NCBI GenBank assembly: GCA_031255315.1
Contig: JAIRSS010000064.1
Location: forward strand, 1 to 14,953
From: Spirochaetaceae bacterium
Lineage (GTDB): Bacteria > Spirochaetota > Spirochaetia > Treponematales > Breznakiellaceae
Reading direction: 5' to 3'
DNA length: 14,953 nt
Below, piece by piece: positions 7,333 through 14,407 of the stretch. A program made the translations under genes and the position numbers. Numbering within the stretch: the stretch's first letter is position 1; each line of letters begins with the position of its first letter. The notes under the pieces were generated by a model. The model did no database searches, was not told the origin of the DNA, and was given only the letters and a program-made list of their open reading frames with translations.

Positions 7333-10263
7333 ATGATAAATGCATTCTATTTATTTCAACGTATCCGGGCGCGGCAAAAAGCCCGTTTGTATGCGGGCGG
7401 ACGCTTGTTTCTGACCGTCTGTCTGATTTGCGGAACGCTCGGGTTCACTGCCTGCACCTCAGGCGGGATGCCCGGCAAGGCCGATCCCTACGGCGGGCTG
7501 GGACAGGCCGCCGATCCGGTCCCCTTTATGACGGAAGCCCGGACGGGAACGCTGCCCAACGGCCTGCGGTACTATATCCTGGAGAATGAGCGGCCTGAAA
7601 ACCGGGCCTTACTGGCTCTGGCGGTAAACGCCGGTTCGGTACTGGAAACTGAGGAAGAACGGGGGCTTGCCCATTTTACGGAACACATGGCCTTTAACGG
7701 GACCCGGCGTTTCCCGCAACAGGAACTGCTTGATTACCTCCGTTCTCTTGGAATGCGGTTTGGTCCTGATGTAAATGCGTATACATCCTTTGACGAGACT
7801 GTTTTCAGCATTGAAGCGCCGGTGGAAACCGGGGAAGACGGGATTAAACGTATCCCGGCAAGAACCCTGGCGGTGCTTGACGACTGGTCCTATGGGGTTA
7901 CCTTTACGCCGGAAGAGGTTGACAGTGAACGAGCGGTCATATTGGAAGAATACCGTTCTAGCCTGGGGGCCGGAGAACGGATTCTTCAGAAAATGCTGCC
8001 CGTTTTGTTTCGAGGGTCGCCCTATGCGGAGCGGCTCCCTATAGGATTGCCGGCGATCATCCAGAACGCCCCGGCATCCCGGCTGGAAAATTTCTACAAA
8101 ACCTGGTACCGGACCGATAACATGGCGGTCGTCCTGGTGGGGGACTTTGACGGAGCCGTGCTGGAGGCGGAATTGGCCGCTCACTTTACCGCGCCTGTTC
8201 CCGACGCTCCCATCAACCGTCCGGTTTATGAGCTTCCAAAACCAAAAAAAGACAGCCTTAAAATAGAAATCATCACCGATCCCGAATATCCCTATCCCCG
8301 GATCGACATCTATTATCGTGAGGATCCCCAGCCGCGAACGAGAGACTTAGCGTTTTACCGCCAGGGGCTTATCAACGCCCTTATCGACCAGATAATCACC
8401 CTTAGAATAGAAGAAGCCGCTTCCAAGCCGGAGACCCCCTATATCGCCGCGGGAGGCTGGGAGGCCCGCTATGGGCGGGAATCCCGCTTCTATGTGCTTT
8501 CGGCAATCGCCAAGTCCGGGGCCGCCCGGGAAACCCTCGCGGCGATTCTGCGGGAGAAAGAGTCCATAAGCCGCTACGGATTTACCGCCGGGGAAATAGA
8601 TCGGGCAAAGCGCAGCCTTGTTTCGAACTTTATGCAGCAGGTTTCGGAGAAAGACCGGCAGCAGTCAAACAGCTTTATAGAATCCTTTGTCGCGCATTTC
8701 TTACAGAATCAAAATGTATCGGATGTTGAATGGGAATTGGACGCGGTTACCAGGATGCTTCCCGGTATAAACGCCAGGGAGATACAGAGGGCCGCAAAAA
8801 ATTACTTTGCTTCCAACGACATTACCTTGTTCCTGACCGCCCCCGAGTCCGAGACGGCAAATCTTCCGAATCCAGCGGAGATTCAGGGCATCCTTAGGGC
8901 AAGCCGTAGGGAGCGCATTCCCCGGCCCAAAGAAACGCCTGTTAGTACTGAGTTATTGGACAAAGCCCCTGACGCTGGATATATCATTGACGAAAGGAGG
9001 GACGCCGAAACCGGCGCCGTCCATTGGGAACTGAGCAACGGCGCTCAGGTTATCCTTAAAGAGACAAACAACAAGCGCAGCGAGATCATCCTTTACGCCA
9101 TAGCCCGTGGAGGCGTTACCGGCGCGCCGGAATCGGAGGAAGCGTCTGTAAATTTCGCGGCGGAAATGATGAATGTTTCCGGGATGGGCCCCTATTCACG
9201 GATGGAACTCCTCCAAAAACTGGCGGACAAGCAGGTTTCCATCGCCTACTGGACCGGTTTGTTCCACCGGGGTTTTGAGGGATACGCCGCCGCCGGGGAC
9301 CTCAAGACCCTGTTCGAACTCCTCTACATCGGGTTTACCCAGCCGCGGTTTGATCCCGGCGCGGTAGCGGCCATGATAGACCAGTACCGGACTATCCTGG
9401 CCCAAAGGGACGAAAACCCCGACTCGGTCTTTAGTGATGAAATAAGCCGGATTACCGCCGGGAACAACCGGTTTAGCCGTCCGGTGGAACGGGCAGACCT
9501 GGAAAGGATACGCCCGCAGGCGGCACTGGAGTTCGTGCAACAGGGGCTCGGCCCCCAGGACTACACCTTCGTGTTTACCGGCAACGTGGACATCCCCGTC
9601 ATCCGGGACTATGTGGAAACGTATCTTGCCGCCATTCCCCGGACGGAAGTACGCATGAATACGTGGACGGACCCGAAGATTCAGCGTCCGGGCAAAACCG
9701 AAAAGACGATTTACAAGGGGAAAGAAGAAAAAAGCCTTGTATTCATGGGCTGGTTCCTGAACGAACAATACGACGAACGCCAGCGAGCGGCGGCATTGGC
9801 TTTAACCGAATACTTGGACATTATCCTGATGGAAGAGATACGGGAAAAGCTGGGAGGGGTATACAGCATTTCCGCGCAGGCTTCCCTCTCTTCCCTGCCG
9901 CCAGAGGGCGAGCTCACGTTGAGCTGCTACTTCGCCAGCGATCCCCGCCGGGCGGTGGAACTAAGCGATGCGGTCATCAGGCAGCTTGAGCGTATCGCCG
10001 AGGGAACCATCAACGCCGAAACCTTCGCGCGAGCTACGGAAGCCCTCAGAAAGAGCTGGGAAGTATCCATGCAGAACAACTCGTACATAGCCCGGAACTA
10101 TGGAAGCCTTGCGGTTACCCTGGGCCTGCCCCTGAGCCAGTTGGATAAACGCCCCGGCCTGTACGCCGCCATCACCCCGGCGGAAATCCAGGATCTCTGC
10201 CGTCGAATCCTGCCGGAGGGGCCCGCACGGATCATCCTTTACCCGGAGGGATGGAAAAACTAA
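7333..10263 (+). CDS. Lipoprotein M16-family zinc metalloprotease (PqqL-like, double-domain)
   Basis: The 976-residue protein starts with a basic stretch, a hydrophobic segment (about 24-38) and a lipobox-like GFTAC with Cys41, so it is probably a lipid-anchored envelope protein. The inverted zinc motif HFTEH (114-118) followed by MAFNGT is the hallmark of M16 peptidases: His114 and His118 bind zinc, Glu117 is the catalytic base, and the LEE at 204-206 supplies the third ligand. TSFDETVFSI (151-160) and DDWSYGVTFTPEEVDSER (183-200) are typical of PqqL-like members. The second half (about 545-976) is the partner M16 domain with no HxxEH, as expected for the clam-shell fold that degrades peptides. 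The start follows the promoter at 7297-7325 so closely that the mRNA may be leaderless. The stop overlaps the A-run that serves as the T-run of the flaB terminator. No partner gene is seen; the substrate is unknown. Confidence 0.92.
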   Translation: MINAFYLFQRIRARQKARLYAGGRLFLTVCLICGTLGFTACTSGGMPGKADPYGGLGQAADPVPFMTEARTGTLPNGLRYYILENERPENRALLALAVNAGSVLETEEERGLAHFTEHMAFNGTRRFPQQELLDYLRSLGMRFGPDVNAYTSFDETVFSIEAPVETGEDGIKRIPARTLAVLDDWSYGVTFTPEEVDSERAVILEEYRSSLGAGERILQKMLPVLFRGSPYAERLPIGLPAIIQNAPASRLENFYKTWYRTDNMAVVLVGDFDGAVLEAELAAHFTAPVPDAPINRPVYELPKPKKDSLKIEIITDPEYPYPRIDIYYREDPQPRTRDLAFYRQGLINALIDQIITLRIEEAASKPETPYIAAGGWEARYGRESRFYVLSAIAKSGAARETLAAILREKESISRYGFTAGEIDRAKRSLVSNFMQQVSEKDRQQSNSFIESFVAHFLQNQNVSDVEWELDAVTRMLPGINAREIQRAAKNYFASNDITLFLTAPESETANLPNPAEIQGILRASRRERIPRPKETPVSTELLDKAPDAGYIIDERRDAETGAVHWELSNGAQVILKETNNKRSEIILYAIARGGVTGAPESEEASVNFAAEMMNVSGMGPYSRMELLQKLADKQVSIAYWTGLFHRGFEGYAAAGDLKTLFELLYIGFTQPRFDPGAVAAMIDQYRTILAQRDENPDSVFSDEISRITAGNNRFSRPVERADLERIRPQAALEFVQQGLGPQDYTFVFTGNVDIPVIRDYVETYLAAIPRTEVRMNTWTDPKIQRPGKTEKTIYKGKEEKSLVFMGWFLNEQYDERQRAAALALTEYLDIILMEEIREKLGGVYSISAQASLSSLPPEGELTLSCYFASDPRRAVELSDAVIRQLERIAEGTINAETFARATEALRKSWEVSMQNNSYIARNYGSLAVTLGLPLSQLDKRPGLYAAITPAEIQDLCRRILPEGPARIILYPEGWKN

Positions 10264-10297
10264 AAAAAACGCCGTTCCAGCCTCAGCCGGAACGGCG
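10262..10297 (-). terminator. Strong Rho-independent terminator for flaB
   Basis: Read on the minus strand, a perfect 9-bp stem (CGCCGTTCC at 10270-10278 with GGAACGGCG at 10289-10297) is followed at once by eight T residues (A8 at 10262-10269 on the plus strand). The T-run overlaps the stop codon of the convergent M16 gene. On the plus strand the hairpin is followed by CCTTCCAG, so it is a poor terminator for the protease gene. Confidence 0.85.
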
Positions 10298-10308
10298 CCT
10301 TCCAGACA

Positions 10309-10320
10309 CCCTTTAAAGGG
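10309..10320. repeat. 12-bp perfect palindrome in the flaB 3' region
   Basis: CCCTTTAAAGGG is fully self-complementary. It lies between the terminator and the larger stem-loop at 10331-10378. Its spacerless symmetry suits a DNA-binding site or dimer contact better than an RNA hairpin. A chance occurrence is possible. Confidence 0.4.
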
Positions 10321-10330
10321 GTAACGACCT

Positions 10331-10378
10331 CTAAGTCAGGAATTTACGGAGAAACACCCCGTAAATTCCTTACCTTAG
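10331..10378 (-). repeat. Long stem-loop immediately 3' of flaB
   Basis: AGGAATTTACGG (10338-10349) and CCGTAAATTCCT (10359-10370) form a perfect 12-bp stem with a 9-base loop. CTAAG (10331-10335) and CTTAG (10374-10378) extend it by 5 bp across a small internal bulge. It begins 11 nt after the flaB stop codon and has no following T-run, so it is not itself a terminator. An RNA 3'-end stabiliser is the likeliest role. Confidence 0.75.
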
Positions 10379-10389
10379 ACTACCGCCCC

Positions 10390-11250
10390 TTATTGAAGGA
10401 GCTGAAGAACCGATTGTCCCCTCTGGTTCGCCTGGGCCAACATCGCATTACCCGCCTGGCTGAGAATCTGATTCTTGGTATGCGTAACCATCTCGTTCGC
10501 CATATTGGTATCCCGTATGCGAGACTCCGCGGCTTGCAAATTTTCAGCCCCAATATCAATACCGCGAATCGCATGTTCCATCCGGTTCTGGTAGGCGCCA
10601 ATATCAGCCCTCTGCTTGTTGAGCCGCTTAAGCGCCTCATCAAGAGTTCCAATAGCGCGGTTGGCGCTGTCCGGTTCGGACAGAGAAAGAATAGCGTCAT
10701 TGCCAATATTACGCAGTCCAAGGCCCATAGCGGTCATGGTACCGATAAACACCTGTTCCCGTTGATCCATATTGGCGCCGATATGGAGCCACATAGAAGC
10801 GGTTGCTACATTTTCACCGCTAGCCCGGCCAAACCTTCCGGTAAGAAGATTCATTCCGTTGAACTGAGCGTGCGAGGCAATCCGATCAATTTCATCAATC
10901 AATGCTGAAACTTCAATCTGGATGTACATCCGGTCTTCCGCGGTATTAATACCGTTCGAAGACTGAATCGCCAGCTCCCGCAGGCGCTGAACAATATCTT
11001 CCGATTCCTGAAGATAGCCTTCCGTGGTCTGAAGGAACGAAATGCCGTTCTGCGCGTTCTGGGACGCCTGATTCAATCCGCGAATCTGGCTTCGCATCTT
11101 CTCGGAAACAGCAAGTCCCGAAGCGTCATCACCGGCCCGGTTGATACGCAATCCGCTTGATAGTTTCTCTATGCTCTTATCCATATAGGACTGAGTAACC
11201 TTGAGAGACCTCTCAGCGAACATTGCGCTCAAGTTGTGATTAATAACCAT
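10390..11250 (-). CDS. flaB: Flagellin, periplasmic flagellar filament core protein
   Basis: The 286-residue protein is a short flagellin made only of the conserved D0/D1 helices, with no variable D2/D3 region, as in spirochaete FlaB. The N-terminus begins [16 protein letters not shown] and continues with [24 protein letters not shown] (about 30-53). The C-terminus has [15 protein letters not shown] and ends QSVLQLLQ. FlaB subunits are exported by the flagellar type III apparatus, hence no signal peptide, and polymerise in the periplasm. The frame is open for 80 codons upstream, but the ATG at 11248-11250 has AAGGAG eight bases before it and gives the invariant flagellin N-terminus. Transcription probably starts near 11496-11500 from a sigma-28-like promoter, giving a leader of about 250 nt. 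A stem-loop and a strong terminator follow the gene. No other flagellar gene is present; spirochaetes usually carry several flaB paralogues, so which one this is cannot be told. Confidence 0.96.
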   Translation of the reverse strand: MVINHNLSAMFAERSLKVTQSYMDKSIEKLSSGLRINRAGDDASGLAVSEKMRSQIRGLNQASQNAQNGISFLQTTEGYLQESEDIVQRLRELAIQSSNGINTAEDRMYIQIEVSALIDEIDRIASHAQFNGMNLLTGRFGRASGENVATASMWLHIGANMDQREQVFIGTMTAMGLGLRNIGNDAILSLSEPDSANRAIGTLDEALKRLNKQRADIGAYQNRMEHAIRGIDIGAENLQAAESRIRDTNMANEMVTHTKNQILSQAGNAMLAQANQRGQSVLQLLQ

Positions 11251-11309
11251 ACTCTTCACTCCTTTGGCACTTTCAACGCGCCGCTGCTCTCTACAGCATT
11301 CGGCGTTGC

Positions 11310-11321
11310 GGCATCCATGCC
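11310..11321 (-). promoter_or_regulatory. Leader hairpin with GGA in its loop (possible CsrA site), flaB
   Basis: In the flaB mRNA the sequence reads GGCA-TGGA-TGCC: a 4-bp stem presenting GGA in a four-base loop. That is the arrangement favoured by the RNA-binding regulator CsrA, which controls flagellin translation in several bacteria. The stem is short, so the assignment is tentative. It is 60-71 nt upstream of the start codon and next to the longer hairpin at 11325-11347. Confidence 0.35.
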
Positions 11322-11324
11322 AGA

Positions 11325-11347
11325 AGGTTTTTCCTGTGGAAAAACCT
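11325..11347. promoter_or_regulatory. Perfect 10-bp inverted repeat in the flaB leader
   Basis: AGGTTTTTCC and GGAAAAACCT form perfect 10-bp arms around a three-base centre. The symmetry centre is about 86 nt upstream of the flaB start, within the predicted leader and just downstream of an AT-rich stretch that could hold a second -10 (TAAAAT on the minus strand). It could be a repressor or activator operator, or a leader RNA hairpin. Confidence 0.6.
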
Positions 11348-11505
11348 ATTTTAAATTTTATGCCTTTTGCTCTTGACCCTTCCACATCCGAAAAGATCAA
11401 GAGGAAACGAACAATCCCGAAACTACCGTTCTGGATATATCGCCCCTCCCTGAACAAAACCACGGAGGCCCAACGGGCGCATGATTCCATCCAGTTTCAT
11501 CTTTA

Positions 11506-11532
11506 ATATCGGTCCTTAAAAACGGGTCTTTA
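11506..11532 (-). promoter_or_regulatory. Sigma-28 (FliA)-type flagellar promoter for flaB
   Basis: On the minus strand TAAA (11529-11532) is followed after exactly 15 bases by ACCGATAT (11506-11513). The consensus recalled for FliA promoters is TAAA-N15-GCCGATAA, so this is a 4/4 plus 6/8 match with ideal spacing. Transcription would start near 11496-11500. The element lies in the 401-bp divergent gap between flaB and selD. Confidence 0.65.
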
Positions 11533-11616
11533 GAGAAATCTTTCGTTTTTTCCGCGGGATTTTAGTCAGCCGGATGATTCCCGGGTTGAGAATTATCGCG
11601 CAAAATAGTACAAACC

Positions 11617-11645
11617 TTGCCGCCCGGCACTAGGTATAGTATACT
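11617..11645 (+). promoter_or_regulatory. Sigma-70-type promoter of selD, predicted leaderless
   Basis: TTGCCG (11617-11622) and TATACT (11640-11645) are separated by exactly 17 bp. With the last -10 base as -7, +1 falls at 11652, the A of the selD ATG. There is no ribosome-binding site upstream of that ATG. The geometry is the same as at the M16 gene. Confidence 0.65.
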
Positions 11646-11651
11646 CTTTGC

Positions 11652-12722
11652 ATGAATCAGAAGCCCCTCCCCAATTTGCTCTCCAATTGTACCTCCGGCG
11701 GCTGCGGCGCCAAACTGGGCCCCGGAGAATTAGCGGGTATCCTTGCTGTACTGGAAGTGAAACAGGACCCGGCGCTCCTCGTCGGTTTCGGCGGCAGGGA
11801 CGACGCCGCCGTATACCGCATTGACGACGAGCGCGCGCTGGTTTCTACGGTGGACTTCTTTTCCCCCATGGTAAACGATCCCTTCTGTTTCGGTAAAATC
11901 GCCGCGGCCAACGCCCTCAGCGATATTTACGCTATGGGCGGTAAACCCCTGTTCGCCCTTAACCTGAGCTGTTTCCCTGAAAAACTGGATCGCTCCATTC
12001 TTATCGATATTCTCGCCGGAGGGGCTGCCAAAGCGCTGGAGGCGGACATGGTGATCGCCGGGGGACACTCTATCTTTGATCACGAGCCAAAGTACGGCCT
12101 GGCGGTTACAGGCGTCATTAACCCCCGGCGGATACTCCGCAACGATACCTGTAAAGCAGGGGACGCCCTCATCCTCACCAAACCGCTGGGCGCGGGCTTG
12201 GTCATGGCGGCGTATCGCGCCGGCGAGGCGGATGAGGCGGTTGTCGCCGCCGCGGTGGATTCCATGGAGCGCCTTAACCGGCGGGCGGCGGAAAAGATGA
12301 CCGCCCTCAACAGCCCGCAGCGCGTTTCCCCTGACCGCGCTCCCGTACACGCCTGTACTGATATTACCGGATTCGGCCTGGCGGTCCACGCTTCGGAGAT
12401 GGCCGGCGGGGCCTATACGATGGCTCTAGACGGCGCTTCCCTGCCCCTGCTTCCCGGGGCGGCGGGTTTCGCGGAGAGCTTCTTTGCCACGGCCGCGGGG
12501 CAGAGAAACCGTAATTATATGAGTGGAAGGGCCGATGTTTCCGCCCTGAGCCCGGCGTTGCAAGAGATTGTCTTTGACCCCCAGACGTCAGGGGGCTTGC
12601 TCATCGCGGTCGCCCCGGAAGCGGCGCAGGAACTCTGCGACGCGATACGGAAGGACGATCCCGGGGCGGCGATTATTGGGGAAGTTATTGAACGGGAAGA
12701 CGCCGCGGTAGTAGTGGCCTAG
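11652..12722 (+). CDS. selD: Selenide, water dikinase (selenophosphate synthetase)
   Basis: The 356-residue protein is SelD, which makes selenophosphate from selenide and ATP, the selenium donor for selenocysteine, selenouridine and the labile selenium of molybdenum hydroxylases. The active-site loop GGCGAK has Cys18 in the position that is Cys or selenocysteine in homologues, with the essential Lys21 three residues on. Further conserved blocks are GGRDDAAVY (48-56), the long STVDFFSPMVNDPF segment (65-78) with KIAAANALSDIYAMGG after it, GGHSIFDHEPKYGLAVTG, and TDITGFGLAVHASEM near the ATP site. Length is normal (about 345-350 in E. coli). The ATG follows the promoter at 11617-11645 by six bases with no Shine-Dalgarno, suggesting a leaderless message. 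It heads a run of four selenium-related genes; no selA, selB or tRNA-Sec gene is in the window, so use in Sec synthesis cannot be judged here. Confidence 0.96.
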   Translation: MNQKPLPNLLSNCTSGGCGAKLGPGELAGILAVLEVKQDPALLVGFGGRDDAAVYRIDDERALVSTVDFFSPMVNDPFCFGKIAAANALSDIYAMGGKPLFALNLSCFPEKLDRSILIDILAGGAAKALEADMVIAGGHSIFDHEPKYGLAVTGVINPRRILRNDTCKAGDALILTKPLGAGLVMAAYRAGEADEAVVAAAVDSMERLNRRAAEKMTALNSPQRVSPDRAPVHACTDITGFGLAVHASEMAGGAYTMALDGASLPLLPGAAGFAESFFATAAGQRNRNYMSGRADVSALSPALQEIVFDPQTSGGLLIAVAPEAAQELCDAIRKDDPGAAIIGEVIEREDAAVVVA

Positions 12723-12728
12723 GAGCCT

Positions 12729-12747
12729 CGCGGCCTGTTGCGCCGCG
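12729..12747. terminator. GC-rich hairpin after selD (weak or partial terminator)
   Basis: CGCGGC (12729-12734) and GCCGCG (12742-12747) form a 6-bp stem seven bases after the selD stop, followed by GTTCTTTC. The T-run is interrupted, so it may only attenuate read-through into yedF or protect the selD 3' end. Confidence 0.3.
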
Positions 12748-12780
12748 GTTCTTTCAGACGCGGGAGACCTTCAAAATACG

Positions 12781-12786
12781 TATAAT
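12781..12786 (+). promoter_or_regulatory. Possible internal -10 element upstream of yedF
   Basis: A perfect TATAAT occurs in a short AT-rich patch 41 bases before the yedF start. No recognisable -35 lies 15-19 bp upstream. It could give yedF-DUF3343-yqeC separate expression from selD, but may be chance. Confidence 0.3.
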
Positions 12787-12827
12787 ATGGAATACATACG
12801 ATATAAATACGAGTAGAAGGAGAGAGT

Positions 12828-13427
12828 ATGATGGATAGTATTAACGTACTTGGCAAACCCTGCCCCATTCCGGTGATTGAAGCGCGGAAAGCCCTGCGGA
12901 AGGCTCCCGCCGGTGAAGCGGTGCGGATTCTGGTGGATAACGACATCAGCCGCCAAAACCTGGAGAAGATGGCCGGGGGCCTGGGCTGTCCGTCTTCTTT
13001 TGAAAAACAAGAAGACGGGAACATCCTGGTAACCATAATCAATACCCCCGCGGCGGGCCCCGCGCCCGCAACCTCTTCCCCCGGGGGGAGCGGCGGCCTT
13101 GTAGTGGCCATAGGCAAGAACACTATGGGCCAGGGCAGCGATGAGCTGGGCGCCGTCCTCATCAAAGCGTTCATCTATTCCCTTACGGAACTGGATACCC
13201 CGCCTGAAACCCTGCTCTTCTTCAATTCCGGGGTAAACCTCACGACCCAGGGTTCCGCCGCCATTGCGGATCTCCAAAAACTGGAGTCCCGGGGAACAAC
13301 GATTTCAAGCTGCGGAACCTGCCTGGATTTTTACGGGTTAAAGGAAAAGCTCGCCATAGGAACCGTAACGAACATGTACGCCATTGTTACGGCAATGGGA
13401 GAAGCGGGAAGGCTCATCAACCTGTAA
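12828..13427 (+). CDS. yedF: Selenium metabolism protein YedF (TusA-like plus DsrE-like domains)
   Basis: The 199-residue protein has two domains. Residues 1-75 are a SirA/TusA-like fold with the CPIP signature at 12-15 (Cys12 is the presumed persulfide or perselenide cysteine). Residues about 90-199 are a DsrE-like domain with SCGTCLDFYG (161-170), whose Cys162 and Cys165 are characteristic of the selenium-linked YedF form. A Pro/Ala/Gly/Ser linker (about 73-90) joins them. Family members occur with SelD, and a role in delivering selenium in a reactive form is inferred in the literature; the reaction is unproven. Two adjacent ATGs (12828 and 12831) follow AAGGAG at 12817-12822, five and eight bases away; either could be used. 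It is 105 bases after selD and 3 bases before the next gene, so it is in one operon at least with the downstream genes. Confidence 0.92.
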   Translation: MMDSINVLGKPCPIPVIEARKALRKAPAGEAVRILVDNDISRQNLEKMAGGLGCPSSFEKQEDGNILVTIINTPAAGPAPATSSPGGSGGLVVAIGKNTMGQGSDELGAVLIKAFIYSLTELDTPPETLLFFNSGVNLTTQGSAAIADLQKLESRGTTISSCGTCLDFYGLKEKLAIGTVTNMYAIVTAMGEAGRLINL

Positions 13428-13430
13428 AAC

Positions 13431-13700
13431 ATGAATAATGAACCGACCGGGGAAGTCATTTTTATTTTTCATACCGCCCACGGCGCGATTATGGGGGAAC
13501 GGACGCTCCATGTCGCGGGCGTTGAGGTGAAGGTGATGCCCGTTCCGTCCAGCCTGGGGCCGGCCTGCGGTATAGCCCTGCGGGTAAATCCTGAAGACGC
13601 TGAAAAAACAGCGGCGCTGTTGGGCCAGAGCGTCAAAGGCGTATACCAGCGTACAATCCTGCGGGGGGATAAGGAGCGGTTTGTTCTATGGAATCCTTAA
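13431..13700 (+). CDS. DUF3343 domain protein, putative selenium-pathway small protein
   Basis: The 89-residue protein fits the small DUF3343 family: an N-terminal beta strand with FIFHTAHGAIMGERTL (11-26), a second strand VEVKVMPVPSSLGPACGIALR (31-51) with a single cysteine at 46, and a short C-terminal helix-strand. The family is uncharacterised. The spacing and single Cys in a G-P-A-C-G-I-A-L loop suggest a small selenium- or sulfur-carrying or binding protein, which is inference. It is 3 bases after yedF and overlaps yqeC by 13 bases, the arrangement often seen beside yedF and selD. The start ATG has no strong ribosome-binding site and probably depends on translation of yedF. Comparable small proteins are frequently missed by annotation. 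Confidence 0.8.
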   Translation: MNNEPTGEVIFIFHTAHGAIMGERTLHVAGVEVKVMPVPSSLGPACGIALRVNPEDAEKTAALLGQSVKGVYQRTILRGDKERFVLWNP

Positions 13701-14407
13701 GCGGGCGGTTCGACCGGGAACTCTTCGGGGACGGCGGCGGAAGCACCGGCCCTGTGGTGGTTACCGTCATCGGCTCAGGGGGAAAGACCTCCCTTATTTG
13801 GCGTTTGGCGCGGTATTTTGCGGCAAAGCCGCTCCGCGTGCTTATCACCACCACCACAAAAATATTTCCGCCGGCGCCGGAGGAAGCATCGTCCGGCGTT
13901 ACCGTCGCGGGCAGGTTTAATCAAACCATGGGTAAACTCGAAGCCCTTCCGATTGAGGAGCTTGCGGAACGCGTCGCCTCATACGATCTGGTCCTTGTCG
14001 AAGGCGACGGTTCCCGCGGGCTGCCGCTGAAAGCCTGGGCGGAGTATGAACCGGTGATTCCCCCCTTTACGACGGTTACGGTAGGGGTCATGCCCCTCTG
14101 GCCGCTGGGAAAGCCGGTGTCGGCGGAACTCATTCACCGGCTTCCCCTGTTCTGCGCCCTTACCGGAGCGCTCATCGGGGACGCGCTGCAAATCGAACAC
14201 CTGGTAAAGGTAATCGCCGGAGGGGGAACGGAAAAAAGTCTTTTTACCGCCGCCACGGGTAAAAAAATTCTCTTTTTCAATCAAATTGAACATAAACCGG
14301 ATGTTTCCGCGGCAAAAAACCTGGAAAGATTACTGTACACGGACTTCCGCCCCTTCCTTCACAGCGTCATCGCCGGCAGTGTACAGCGGGACTGTCTGGC
14401 GCTGTGA
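13688..14407 (+). CDS. yqeC: Selenium-dependent hydroxylase accessory protein YqeC (P-loop)
   Basis: The 239-residue protein has a P-loop GSGGKTS (29-35) directly after a hydrophobic strand, TTTTKI (54-59) and LVEGDGSRGLPLK (103-115), the hallmarks of the YqeC family found with selenium-dependent molybdenum hydroxylases. The P-loop indicates nucleotide binding; its exact step in building the selenium-containing molybdenum cofactor is not known. HLVKVIAGGGTEKSLF (about 177-192) is a further conserved-looking stretch. The ATG at 13688 lies inside the DUF3343 gene, with AAGGAG at 13671-13676 eleven bases upstream, a little long. It is the last gene of the selenium run. No molybdenum hydroxylase or molybdopterin gene lies in the window. 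Downstream, 14408-14514 shows no gene and no convincing terminator. Confidence 0.9.
   Translation: MESLSGRFDRELFGDGGGSTGPVVVTVIGSGGKTSLIWRLARYFAAKPLRVLITTTTKIFPPAPEEASSGVTVAGRFNQTMGKLEALPIEELAERVASYDLVLVEGDGSRGLPLKAWAEYEPVIPPFTTVTVGVMPLWPLGKPVSAELIHRLPLFCALTGALIGDALQIEHLVKVIAGGGTEKSLFTAATGKKILFFNQIEHKPDVSAAKNLERLLYTDFRPFLHSVIAGSVQRDCLAL

Noticed and set aside
11251..11490. In-frame 80-codon N-terminal extension of the flagellin gene
   Set aside because: The ATG at 11250 has a good AAGGAG and gives the standard flagellin N-terminus; the extension has no family resemblance and overlaps the leader hairpins.
11264..11506. 80-codon plus-strand open frame in the flaB-selD gap
   Set aside because: It spans the flaB leader and palindrome, has no ribosome-binding site and shows no domain.
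11652..12722. SelD as a selenoprotein
   Set aside because: The active-site position is an ordinary Cys codon in GGCGAK and no in-frame TGA is present.
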